Shown here one piece after another: positions 15,017 to 22,545 of a DNA stretch of 35,618 nucleotides. Position 1 is the first letter of the stretch, and each line of letters begins with the position of its first letter. The DNA lies in NCBI GenBank assembly GCA_030066215.1, contig JASJCA010000050.1, positions 1 through 35,618 on the forward strand. Direction: 5' to 3'. The notes beneath the pieces are model-generated. The model was given only the letters and a program-made list of their open reading frames with translations. It did no database searches and was not told the origin of the DNA. Both the position numbers and the translations under genes were made by a program. Origin of the DNA: Rhodobacter sp. (lineage in GTDB: Bacteria; Pseudomonadota; Alphaproteobacteria; Rhodobacterales; Rhodobacteraceae).

Positions 15017-15721
15017 ATGAAACGCTCCATCGTCAACGAAATTCTCGCCGAAAGCGACGCCTTCATCCGCAGCCACGGGCTGGTGCTGCCGCCCTTTGCT
15101 TATTGGACGCCGGCCGAGATGCAGGCGCGCACGGCGACCGGCAGCGCGATGATCCGCGACCACATGCTGGGCTGGGACATCACCGATTATGGGCAGGGCG
15201 ATTTCGAGAACCTCGGGCTGTTTCTCTTCACCGTGCGCAACGGCTCGGCGGCGAATGTGGCGCAGGGCATGGGCATGCTCTATGCCGAGAAGCTGCTGAT
15301 TTCGGATGTCGACCAGATCAGCCCGATGCATCACCACAACGCCAAGACCGAGGACATCATCAACCGTGGTGGTGGCCGGCTGGTGCTGGAGCTCTTCAAG
15401 CGCGCGGCCGACGGGTCCTGCGACCCCGAGGCCGAGGTGCGGGTGCGCTGCGACGGGTCCTGGCGCAGCCTGCCGGCGGGGGGGCTCTTGACGCTCGATC
15501 CAGGCGAGAGCGTGACGCTGGAGCCCGACATCTGGCATGCGTTCTGGGGCGAGGGCGCCAAGGTGCTGATCGGCGAGGTGTCGAACGTCAACGACGACCG
15601 CACCGACAACGTGTTCCGCGAGCCGATCGGGCGGTTCTCGGACATCGAGGAGGACGCCGCGCCCGCGCATCTTCTGGTGTCGGACTACGACGCCTGGCTC
15701 GGCGAAGGGGCAGCGGCTTGA
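15017..15721 (+). CDS. D-lyxose ketol-isomerase-like cupin
   Basis: The protein (234 aa) resembles the D-lyxose isomerase family (D-lyxose to D-xylulose), a metal-dependent cupin. The first cupin motif region ISPMHHHNAKTEDIINRGGG (residues about 100-119) carries the clustered histidines and glutamate. The second motif lies near residue 174 (PDIWHAFWGEG). The N-terminal segment WDITDYGQGDFENLGL is characteristic of the family. It overlaps the next gene by 4 bases (TTGA), so the two are probably co-translated. With the xylose locus 5 kb away, D-xylulose would be a common intermediate. The start is preceded by only a weak ribosome site. Confidence 0.82.
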   Translation: MKRSIVNEILAESDAFIRSHGLVLPPFAYWTPAEMQARTATGSAMIRDHMLGWDITDYGQGDFENLGLFLFTVRNGSAANVAQGMGMLYAEKLLISDVDQISPMHHHNAKTEDIINRGGGRLVLELFKRAADGSCDPEAEVRVRCDGSWRSLPAGGLLTLDPGESVTLEPDIWHAFWGEGAKVLIGEVSNVNDDRTDNVFREPIGRFSDIEEDAAPAHLLVSDYDAWLGEGAAA

Positions 15722-16752
15722 CCTACGCCCCGGCCGAGGACCGCTATGACCGCATGGTCTACCGCCGCTGCGGCCGCTCGGGGCTCCGGCTGCCGGCGAT
15801 CTCGCTGGGGCTGTGGCACAATTTCGGCCACGACACCCCGCATCGGACCAAGCAGGCGATCTGCCGCGCCGCCTTCGACGACGGCATCACGCATTTCGAT
15901 CTGGCCAACAATTACGGGCCGCCGCCGGGCAGCGCGGAGGCGGCGTTCGGAGAGATTCTGCGCCGCGATTTCGCCGGTTACCGCGACGAGCTGATCGTCT
16001 CGTCGAAGGCCGGGTATCTGATGTGGCCGGGGCCCTACGGCGAGTGGGGCAGCCGGAAATACCTGATCGCCTCGTGCGACGCCTCGCTGAAGCGCATGGG
16101 CCTCGACTATGTCGACATCTTCTATTCGCACCGCTTCGACCCCGAGACGCCGCTGGAGGAAACCATGGGCGCGCTCGATCACATCGTGCGGTCGGGCCGG
16201 GCGCTTTATGCCGGGATCTCCAGCTACAATGCACAGCGCACGCGCGAGGCGGTGGCGATCCTGACCGATCTGGGCACGCCCTGCGTGATCCATCAGCCGA
16301 GCTACAACATGCTCAACCGCTGGGTCGAGCGTGACGGCTTGACCGATACGCTGGACGAGCTGGGCATCGGCTCGATCGCCTTCACACCGCTTGCGCAGGG
16401 GCTCTTGACCTCGAAATACCTGGGCGGCGTGCCCGACGGCAGCCGGGCGACGCAGGGCAAGACGCTAAACCCAGACTGGCTGACCGATGAGCTGCGCGAG
16501 CATCTGCGCAAGCTCAATGAGATCGCGGCGGCGCGCGGCCAGAGCCTGGCGCAGATGGCGCTGGCCTGGGTGCTGCGCGGCGGGCGGATCACGACGGCGC
16601 TGATCGGGGCGTCGCGGCCAGAGCAGGTGGCGGAATGCGCCGGCGCGGTCGAGACTCTGGAGTTCGACGCGGCCGAGCTGGCCGAGATTGACCGTTGGTC
16701 GGGCGAAGAGCATATGAACCTTTGGGCACGGTCCTCGGAGACGGAGCAATAG
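15718..16752 (+). CDS. Aldo/keto reductase, L-glyceraldehyde 3-phosphate reductase (YghZ) type
   Basis: The protein (344 aa) aligns by eye throughout with E. coli YghZ: RYDRMVYRRCGRSGLRLPA at the start, FDLANNYGPPPGSAE in the active-site region (Asp and Tyr), SSKAGYLMWPGPYG (Lys), IFYSHRFD (His), and IAFTPLAQGLLTSKYL. Family members reduce L-glyceraldehyde 3-phosphate and other aldehydes with NADPH. A TTG start at 15718 is chosen: it gives an N-terminus co-linear with YghZ, has GAAGGGG upstream, and overlaps the preceding stop as TTGA. ATG 15754 would remove the conserved first 12 residues. The peroxidase gene starts 2 bases after its stop. Confidence 0.88.
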   Translation: MTYAPAEDRYDRMVYRRCGRSGLRLPAISLGLWHNFGHDTPHRTKQAICRAAFDDGITHFDLANNYGPPPGSAEAAFGEILRRDFAGYRDELIVSSKAGYLMWPGPYGEWGSRKYLIASCDASLKRMGLDYVDIFYSHRFDPETPLEETMGALDHIVRSGRALYAGISSYNAQRTREAVAILTDLGTPCVIHQPSYNMLNRWVERDGLTDTLDELGIGSIAFTPLAQGLLTSKYLGGVPDGSRATQGKTLNPDWLTDELREHLRKLNEIAAARGQSLAQMALAWVLRGGRITTALIGASRPEQVAECAGAVETLEFDAAELAEIDRWSGEEHMNLWARSSETEQ

Positions 16753-16754
16753 GG

Positions 16755-18059
16755 GTGCGCTGGCTGGCTGTGATGGGTCTGGTCGCGGCACCGGCCTGGG
16801 CGGAGCTGCCGGCGCCGGTGACCGATGCCGACTACGTCACGGTCGACGCGGCCGAGGCGCGGCTGGGGCAGCTGTTGTTCTACGATCCCATCCTGTCGGG
16901 CAACCGCAACATCGCCTGCGCGACCTGCCACCACCCGCGCTTCGGCACCTCCGACGGGCTGTCGCTGGGGCTCGGCGAGGGCGGGATCGGGCTGGGGCCC
17001 GAGCGGGTGGCGGACCCGGCGAACCTGCCCGAGCAGCGCATCCCGCGCAATGCGCCGGGGCTGTGGAACCTCGGCGCGCACGAATTCACGGTGCTGTTTC
17101 ATGACGGGCGGATCGAGGCGGATCCGGGGCGCGCGAGCGGGCTGCGCACGCCGCTCGAGGACGACATGACGGCCGGGTTTTCAGGGCTTTTGTCGGCGCA
17201 GACGATGTTCCCGGTGCTGAGCCAAGACGAGATGGCGGGGCATTACGGCGAGAACGAGGTGTCGACCGCGGTGCGCCAGGGGCTGATCACCGGCCCGGGC
17301 GGCGCGTGGGACTTAATCGCGCGGCGGGTGGCTGCGGTGCCGGCCTATGCCGAGGCCTTCGCCGCGGTCTATCCGGAGGTGGCGGCGGGCCGGGCCATTG
17401 CGTTCACCGACATCTCGAACGCCATTGCCGCGTTCATGGCCTTCGAGTGGCGGTCCGACGACAGCCCGTTCGATGCCTATCTGCGGGGCGAGCCGGTGCG
17501 GGCCTCGGGCGACTGGCAGCGCGGTCTGGACCTGTTCTACGGGGCCGCGGGTTGTGCGGGCTGTCACGCCGGCCCGTTTCAGACCGATCATGGCTTTCAC
17601 GCCATGGGCGAGGTTCAGATCGGGCCGGGCAAGGCGGCGCGGTTCGAACGCCATGCCCGCGACATCGGGCGGATGCGGGTGACCGGGCGAACCGAGGACG
17701 CCTACCGGTTCCGGACCCCGTCGCTCAGGAACGTGGCGCTGACCTCGCCCTACGGCCATGCCGGCGCGTATCGCAGCCTCAAGGATTTTTTACGCGCCCA
17801 TGCCGGGGCAGGGGCCGCCTATGACCGGGGGCAGGCGGTGTTGCCGGACCTGCCGGGGGCCGAGGATTGGCGGGTGCTACAGGACACGGACGAGCTGGCG
17901 GCAATCGCGGCGGCCTATGAGGCGCGCCGGCTGACGCTGGCGGAGGCGGATCTGGAGGCGCTGATGGCGTTTCTGGTGATGCTGACCGGGGCCGCGGCGC
18001 TGGAGGGGCGGCTGGGCGTGCCCGAGACGGTGCCGAGCGGGCTGCCGGTGGATCGGTGA
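16755..18059 (+). CDS. Dihaem cytochrome c peroxidase / MauG family protein
   Basis: The protein (434 aa) is an exported dihaem enzyme of the CcpA/MauG family. A Sec signal (MRWLAVMGLVAAPAWA) starts from GTG 16755, which follows the previous stop by 2 bases. Haem motifs are CATCH at 55-59 and CAGCH at 267-271. The first is embedded in LLFYDPILSGNRNIACATCH, and the second is followed by FRTPSLRNVALTSPYGHAGAY, both typical of the family. Members reduce hydrogen peroxide or catalyse protein cofactor maturation; which one applies here is unclear. It converges on the FG-GAP protein gene across a 371-bp repeat-bearing gap. Confidence 0.88.
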   Translation: MRWLAVMGLVAAPAWAELPAPVTDADYVTVDAAEARLGQLLFYDPILSGNRNIACATCHHPRFGTSDGLSLGLGEGGIGLGPERVADPANLPEQRIPRNAPGLWNLGAHEFTVLFHDGRIEADPGRASGLRTPLEDDMTAGFSGLLSAQTMFPVLSQDEMAGHYGENEVSTAVRQGLITGPGGAWDLIARRVAAVPAYAEAFAAVYPEVAAGRAIAFTDISNAIAAFMAFEWRSDDSPFDAYLRGEPVRASGDWQRGLDLFYGAAGCAGCHAGPFQTDHGFHAMGEVQIGPGKAARFERHARDIGRMRVTGRTEDAYRFRTPSLRNVALTSPYGHAGAYRSLKDFLRAHAGAGAAYDRGQAVLPDLPGAEDWRVLQDTDELAAIAAAYEARRLTLAEADLEALMAFLVMLTGAAALEGRLGVPETVPSGLPVDR

Positions 18060-18092
18060 GCCCCGGGCGGGCGGTATCCTTGGGCGGGGCGC

Positions 18093-18116
18093 GATCCGAT
18101 TGAGCGCCTTCGGCGC
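18093..18116 (+). repeat. Hairpin element, copy 1 (3' of the dihaem peroxidase gene)
   Basis: GATCCGATTGAGCG is followed by a GCGCC-TTC-GGCGC hairpin (18104-18116). The same 14-mer with a hairpin of different bases occurs after xylA at 27391. The change of bases on both arms keeps the pairing, which suggests the fold is what matters. A role as a transcription end structure is an inference; no T run follows. Confidence 0.55.
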
Positions 18117-18259
18117 GCCGTTTCTCTCGGTCTGCCGCCTGCGGCTTCGACCTCCGGCGAGACGGATAGGTGACGGGTCATCGGCGCGCGCGGTGCCTGT
18201 TGCGGTGGCGGTCCTTGAGTATTTGGGACGAGAAGAAGACCCGGTCAGTTCTGCGGGGC
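18106..18259. repeat. Tandem duplication, copy 1
   Basis: This copy runs from GCCTTCGGCGCG through TGAGTATTTGGGACGAGAAG to GACCCGGTCAGTTCTGCGGGGC. It aligns in order with 18300-18445, with indels in the middle. Its right end reproduces the stop-codon region of the minus-strand FG-GAP gene, so it looks like a decayed duplication of that gene's 3' end and flank. Confidence 0.7.
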
Positions 18260-18299
18260 GGTGGTGGCGCGGTTCGCGGCGATGGTCCGTCGGTTGTGG

Positions 18300-18445
18300 G
18301 CCTTCGGCGCGCGGTTTGTATCGGTCTGCCGCCGCGGCATCGACCTCGGGGCAGGTTGGTTACGCGCAGTCAGCGGGCGTGGCGCCCGGTTCGGCGGTCT
18401 TTGAGTATGCGGGACGAAAAGTAGACCCGGTCAGTTCTGCGGGGC
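18300..18445. repeat. Tandem duplication, copy 2
   Basis: This second copy shares three blocks with copy 1: GCCTTCGGCGCGC, TTGAGTAT-(T/G)-GGGACGA-AAG, and the exact 22-base GACCCGGTCAGTTCTGCGGG-GC segment at 18424-18445. It overlaps the last codons and stop of the minus-strand FG-GAP gene. Confidence 0.7.
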
Positions 18446-19954
18446 CGTAGTGGTGCGGGTGATTGTTGTGGTGCGGTTCGCGGCGATCGGCAGCCAGCCA
18501 CTGGTGGCGCCGTCGGGCCAGATCACGCGCGCCTCGGCGCTGCCGTAGGATTCCAGGCCGAAATACAGGGGCAGGGCGCTGCCGCCGGCATGGCCGCCGC
18601 CAACGGTGCGTTCTTGGGTGTAGGTCAGGCCGTCGGGAGTGCGCAGCTCGACCCAGGCGCCGACGGCGCGGGGGTTGGCGCCGGGTTGCCTAAGCTCGAT
18701 GGCGGCCCAGCCATGGCCGGTCTCGGTGGCGTTCTGCCAAAGCTCCATCGGGGCGCGGCGGTTGACCACGACGAGGTCGAGCCGGCCGTCAGCGTTGAGA
18801 TCGGCGAGCGCAGCGCCGCGGGAGCGGTCGGTGGTGGCGATGCCGGCGGTGGCGCCGACCTCGACGAAGCGGCCCTCGGGCGTCAGCACCAGGAGGTTGT
18901 TGGGGTCGGCCATGGCGTTGCCCGGCATCTGGTCGACATTGCCCTTGGCAATGAAGAGGTCCGGCAGCCGGTCGTTGTCGACATCACCGAAGGCGGCATG
19001 CCAGCCGGTCGAGGGGCGGCCGTCGTCGCCGACGTGCGGCCGGTGCGCGGTGGCGCCGGCGCTGTAGGGCAGGGTGACGAAGCCGGTGCCGGTGCCGTGC
19101 TGCAGGATCTGGTCGCCCATCGAGGTCAGCACGATGTCGGGCAGCCCGTCTTCGTTGAGGTCGCGGCTGGCGATGCCCATTCCCCAGATCGACAGCTTCT
19201 CCCAACCATCCTCGGGGCCAAGGAAGCGGTTTTGGTCGGGCCGCCACATCTGCTCGGCGCCGCCGCGGACGTAGTAGTGACGGTCGTTCGACAGCCGCAG
19301 GTCGGCGCGGCCGCGGCGGGACCAGTCGGAGAACAGGAGCGACAGCGCGCAGTAGCCGGGGGTCAGGTCGAGGGGCGGGCCATAGCGGGCGCCCTCGGGC
19401 CGGTAGATCTGGTGGGCGTCGCAGGCCTGGAACGGGCCGTCGGGATCGGTGCGGTCGACGTAATTGCCGAAGGCGAGGGTGGGCATGTCCTGGCCCGGCT
19501 CCCAGGTGGCGGAGAAGGCGGTGGTCCAGCGGTTATCCGGGACGAGGCCCCAGGCGGCGGTGGCGTCGGTAAAGCTGCAGTCCGGGCCGCCCCGGTAGAG
19601 CTTGTTCGGGCCGACGCGCAGCACGGCGAGGTCGAGATGGCCGTCGCTGTCGATATCCAGCGGATAGGCGCCAGTGACGTCGGTCAGACCGGGGAAATCG
19701 CCCTGGGCGAAGGTCAGATCGCCGCCTGGCGGAGTGGTGTTGCGCAGGAGCGTCACGGGGTTTTCGCCGCCGGCTGCGAAGATGTCGGGCAAGGCATCGC
19801 CGTCGCAGTCGAAGACAGCCACGCCGCCGCCCACGAAGTGTTCCCAACCTCCGCCGTAGATATGCTCGACCGGCAGGGCGGAAGAGCGGTCGAGGAAGAC
19901 CGGGTCCCCAGCCAATGCGGCACCGGGCAGAAGTGCGATCAGCAAGGCCCTCAT
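18431..19954 (-). CDS. Exported FG-GAP/VCBS repeat protein with ASPIC/UnbV domain (CRTAC1-like)
   Basis: The protein (507 aa) has a Sec signal (MRALLIALLPGAALA). A seven-bladed-propeller type body carries repeated calcium-loop motifs: DCDGDALPD, DIDSDGHLD, DLNEDGLPD, DVDNDRLPD and DLNADGRLD. A C-terminal ASPIC/UnbV-like segment (AIELRQPGANPRAVGAWVELRT and VIWPDGATSGW, residues about 420-495) matches CRTAC1-family proteins. The role is unknown; such proteins are extracellular or periplasmic and probably bind calcium. Its ATG overlaps the stop of the ROK regulator gene (ATGA), so both come from one transcript. The 3' end overlaps repeat copy 2. Confidence 0.88.
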   Translation of the reverse strand: MRALLIALLPGAALAGDPVFLDRSSALPVEHIYGGGWEHFVGGGVAVFDCDGDALPDIFAAGGENPVTLLRNTTPPGGDLTFAQGDFPGLTDVTGAYPLDIDSDGHLDLAVLRVGPNKLYRGGPDCSFTDATAAWGLVPDNRWTTAFSATWEPGQDMPTLAFGNYVDRTDPDGPFQACDAHQIYRPEGARYGPPLDLTPGYCALSLLFSDWSRRGRADLRLSNDRHYYVRGGAEQMWRPDQNRFLGPEDGWEKLSIWGMGIASRDLNEDGLPDIVLTSMGDQILQHGTGTGFVTLPYSAGATAHRPHVGDDGRPSTGWHAAFGDVDNDRLPDLFIAKGNVDQMPGNAMADPNNLLVLTPEGRFVEVGATAGIATTDRSRGAALADLNADGRLDLVVVNRRAPMELWQNATETGHGWAAIELRQPGANPRAVGAWVELRTPDGLTYTQERTVGGGHAGGSALPLYFGLESYGSAEARVIWPDGATSGWLPIAANRTTTITRTTTAPQN

Positions 19955-21213
19955 GCCGGGACGGGCTCGGCGGCCAGAGCGGCGGCGGTGGTTGCCTCGA
20001 GCGCCAGGGCGGCGGCGCCGCGGGCCCAGATGAAACCGCCCCAGGCGTGGATTTCGACCTTGGGCGGCGGACGGCCGGTATGCACGATCATCGATTGCAT
20101 TTCGGTCAGCACTTCTTCGGCATAGAGATAGTCGTAGCGCAGGCGCTCGCCGGAAAGCAGGATCAGAGAGGGGTCGAAGAGGTTGACGATGTTGGCCAAT
20201 CCGAGCGCAAGGTAACGCCCGGCGCGGTGGAAGATCGCGCGGGCGGACTGGTTGCCAGCCTTGGCGTGGTCGTAGAGCGACTCCAGCAGCACTTGCGCGG
20301 ACTTCACCCCGCGGTTGCCGAGATTGAGGGCGGTGCGCGCCTCTCGGATCAGGGCATAGTCGGCGACGTAAGCCTCAAGACAGCCACGCTGGCCGCAGCG
20401 GCAGAGCGCGCCGTCGAGTTGGACCTTGGTGTGGCCGATCTCCAGCCCGAGGCCCTCGGCGCCGCGGTAGAGGTGGTGGTTCAGGACCAGCCCCATGCCG
20501 AGGCCGTGCTCGATGGTAACGACGGCGAAGTCAGCGAGTTCGCGACCGGCCCCGAACCAGAGTTCGGCGAGCGTGACGAGATTGGCGTCGTTGTCGATCA
20601 CCACCGGTCGGCCGAGCCGGTCGGCCAGCATGCGTTGCAGAGGTACGTCGCGGTCCTGGATCAGCGGTGACCAGTGCACGCGGCCGGTTCGGTGGTCGAC
20701 GACACCGGGCAGGCCGAGGCCGACGGCACCGAGATCCGCGCGATCGCGCCCGGCCTGGGCGAGAGCCGCGTCGAGCACCGACTCGGCCGCAGTCAAAAGC
20801 TGCGAAGGGTCGAGCTGGAAGGCCGGAGCGTCGAAACTGGCCTCGGCGACCGGCTCGCCCGCGAAATCGAGGACTACGGCGGTATGCCGGTGATCGCTGA
20901 GTTTGATTCCGGCGACGAGCCCCGCCTGAGCCCGGACTCCCAACGCCACCGGCGGGCGGCCACGGGCGGTGTCATTGTCGCGGCGGGGGGTGGCAACCTC
21001 TTCGATGAATCCTGCATCGATCAGTTCGGCGGCGAGCGCGGTAACCGAGGCGGGGCTGATTCCCAGCTCTCGTGCAAGGTCCACCCGCGGGCTGAGACCG
21101 GCGGCACGCACACGCTCGAACACCTGCTGGCGCAGGGGGCGCGTTCCACCGGAGGGCGAGGTGACGAGAGGCCCACAGCCCTGGGGTGCCGATATGACCG
21201 ATTCGAGGTCCAT
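19951..21213 (-). CDS. ROK family transcriptional repressor, probable xylose regulator
   Basis: The protein (420 aa) has an N-terminal winged helix-turn-helix (RVDLARELGISPASVTALAAELIDAGFI, residues about 44-72), then a ROK sugar-kinase-like domain. IDNDANLVTLAELWFG and the zinc-binding motif CRCGQRGCLEAY (Cys271, Cys273, Cys278) are intact. ROK repressors of this build (XylR, NagC, Mlc) respond to sugars. It is divergent from xylF, so control of the xyl operon and of itself is likely. The ATG at 21213 is preferred over GTG 21240 because the nine extra codons (GTA, TTT, AGT, ATA and so on) are unlike the gene's GC-rich usage, although GAAGGG lies upstream of the GTG. Confidence 0.9.
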   Translation of the reverse strand: MDLESVISAPQGCGPLVTSPSGGTRPLRQQVFERVRAAGLSPRVDLARELGISPASVTALAAELIDAGFIEEVATPRRDNDTARGRPPVALGVRAQAGLVAGIKLSDHRHTAVVLDFAGEPVAEASFDAPAFQLDPSQLLTAAESVLDAALAQAGRDRADLGAVGLGLPGVVDHRTGRVHWSPLIQDRDVPLQRMLADRLGRPVVIDNDANLVTLAELWFGAGRELADFAVVTIEHGLGMGLVLNHHLYRGAEGLGLEIGHTKVQLDGALCRCGQRGCLEAYVADYALIREARTALNLGNRGVKSAQVLLESLYDHAKAGNQSARAIFHRAGRYLALGLANIVNLFDPSLILLSGERLRYDYLYAEEVLTEMQSMIVHTGRPPPKVEIHAWGGFIWARGAAALALEATTAAALAAEPVPA

Positions 21214-21426
21214 TATTTCAGCAAGAAAACTAAATACCACTCAATTTGACCCTTCTCAACTCAGAACTTAGCGAGAACACAGCCAATGGCGCAAGAATTT
21301 TAGACATATCGCAGATGCAGCAAAAAATAAATTTTGACACCTGAAATAAATCTGCCATGCTGCGTGCGTTCGGCGACAGAGCCGTACCGCCCTTCAGGGG
21401 CGTTCGAACCATTGGGAGGATACCTG
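21213..21426. promoter_or_regulatory. Divergent ROK-xylF control region
   Basis: This AT-rich region contains TTGACA (21334-21339), a perfect -35 box for xylF with CATGCT 16 bp downstream. Direct repeats AAATAAAT at 21325-21332 and 21344-21351 straddle the -35 box. An inverted repeat places TTATTTCAG (21213-21221, at the ROK start) opposite CTGAAATAA (21341-21349, next to the xylF -35 box). These are good candidates for ROK repressor sites at both promoters. Binding is inferred, not shown. Confidence 0.55.
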
Positions 21427-22458
21427 ATGCGCAAAGCGCTAATTCTCGCCGCAGCGACCGCTGTGGGCGTTTCCACTTCTGTCTACGCTGGCAGCCACGG
21501 CAAGACCGTGGGCGTCAGCTGGTCGAACTTCCAGGAAGAGCGCTGGAAGACCGACGAAGCGGCGATGAAGGCCGCGCTCGAGGCCGGTGGGGCCAACTAC
21601 ATCTCGACCGACGCGCAATCGTCGTCGTCGAAGCAGCTTGCCGACATCGAAAGCTTGATGGCGCAGGGCGTTGATGCTCTGATCATCCTGGCGCAGGACG
21701 CCGAAGCGATCATCCCAGCGGTGCAGAACGCTGCCGACGAGGGCATTCCGATGATTGCCTATGACCGCCTGATCGAAGACCCGCGGGCCTATTACCTGAC
21801 CTTCGACAATGTCGAGGTCGGCCGGATGCAGGCGCGCGCGGTGCTGGCTGCGCAGCCCAGCGGCAACTACGTGATGATCAAGGGCTCGTCGGCCGACCCG
21901 AACGCCGATTTCCTGCGCGGTGGCCAGCAAGAAGTGCTCCAAGCCGCGATCGATGCCGGCGATATCACCATCGTGGGCGAGGCCTACACCGACGGCTGGC
22001 TGCCTGCCAACGCGCAGCGGAACATGGAACAGATCCTGACCGCCAACGACAACAATGTCGACGCCGTGGTCGCCTCGAACGACGGCACCGCGGGCGGTGT
22101 TGTCGCCGCGCTGACCGCACAAGGCATGGAAGGCATCCCGGTCTCGGGCCAGGACGGCGACCACGCCGCGCTGAACCGCGTGGCTCTGGGTACCCAGACC
22201 GTCAGCGTCTGGAAGGACGCGCGTGACTTGGGCAAGGCCGCGGGCGAGATCGCCGTGGCGCTGGCCGGCGGCACGATGATGGACGCGGTCGAGGGTACGG
22301 TGAAATTCACCACGCCCGGCGGCAACGAGATGAACGCGACGTTCCTCGCCCCGGTTCCGGTCACCGCCGAGAACCTGACCGCTGTGGTCGATGCCGGCTG
22401 GATCGCACAGGACGTGCTCTGCCAGGGCGTCTCGGGCGGCCCGGCCCCCTGTAACTAA
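21427..22458 (+). CDS. xylF: XylF, D-xylose ABC transporter periplasmic binding protein
   Basis: The protein (343 aa) is a CUT2-class sugar-binding protein. A Sec signal ends at Ala21 (VYA-GSHG). The mature start [19 protein letters not shown] and the segments [23 protein letters not shown] and YDRLIEDP match XylF, and [19 protein letters not shown] is conserved. It delivers D-xylose to the XylH permease. GGGAGGAT lies 7 bases upstream of the ATG. It is the first gene of xylFHGBA and is followed by a strong mRNA hairpin, which would favour its expression over the membrane subunits. Confidence 0.95.
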   Translation: MRKALILAAATAVGVSTSVYAGSHGKTVGVSWSNFQEERWKTDEAAMKAALEAGGANYISTDAQSSSSKQLADIESLMAQGVDALIILAQDAEAIIPAVQNAADEGIPMIAYDRLIEDPRAYYLTFDNVEVGRMQARAVLAAQPSGNYVMIKGSSADPNADFLRGGQQEVLQAAIDAGDITIVGEAYTDGWLPANAQRNMEQILTANDNNVDAVVASNDGTAGGVVAALTAQGMEGIPVSGQDGDHAALNRVALGTQTVSVWKDARDLGKAAGEIAVALAGGTMMDAVEGTVKFTTPGGNEMNATFLAPVPVTAENLTAVVDAGWIAQDVLCQGVSGGPAPCN

Positions 22459-22481
22459 GTCTCTGTTTTCCTGAGAGAACC

Positions 22482-22512
22482 GGCGTCTCCACCCCTTTAG
22501 GGTGGGGACGCC
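22482..22512 (+). terminator. Strong intercistronic hairpin between xylF and xylH
   Basis: A 13-bp stem (22482-22494 with 22500-22512, one G-T pair) closes a 5-nt loop CTTTA 23 bases after the xylF stop. No T run follows, so it is more likely a 3' stabilising or processing structure or a partial terminator than a full stop. Similar hairpins after binding-protein genes raise their mRNA level in other ABC operons. Confidence 0.75.
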
Positions 22513-22545
22513 CCGGATGGATTGTATCCAGAAAAGAGACGCGCG

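Larger units (their letters stand above)
18060..18430. other. Intergenic region with hairpin element and tandem duplication
   Basis: These 371 bp between convergent genes contain no supported gene. They hold a GATCCGATTGAGCG-hairpin element at 18093-18116 and two diverged copies of a sequence of about 150 bp (18106-18259 and 18300-18445). The second copy runs into the 3' end of the FG-GAP protein gene. Confidence 0.75.

Noticed and set aside
14900-15670. Extension of the glutathione transferase frame far upstream on the minus strand
   Set aside because: The family start with its own ribosome site is at 14899, and the extension runs antisense through the D-lyxose isomerase-like gene.
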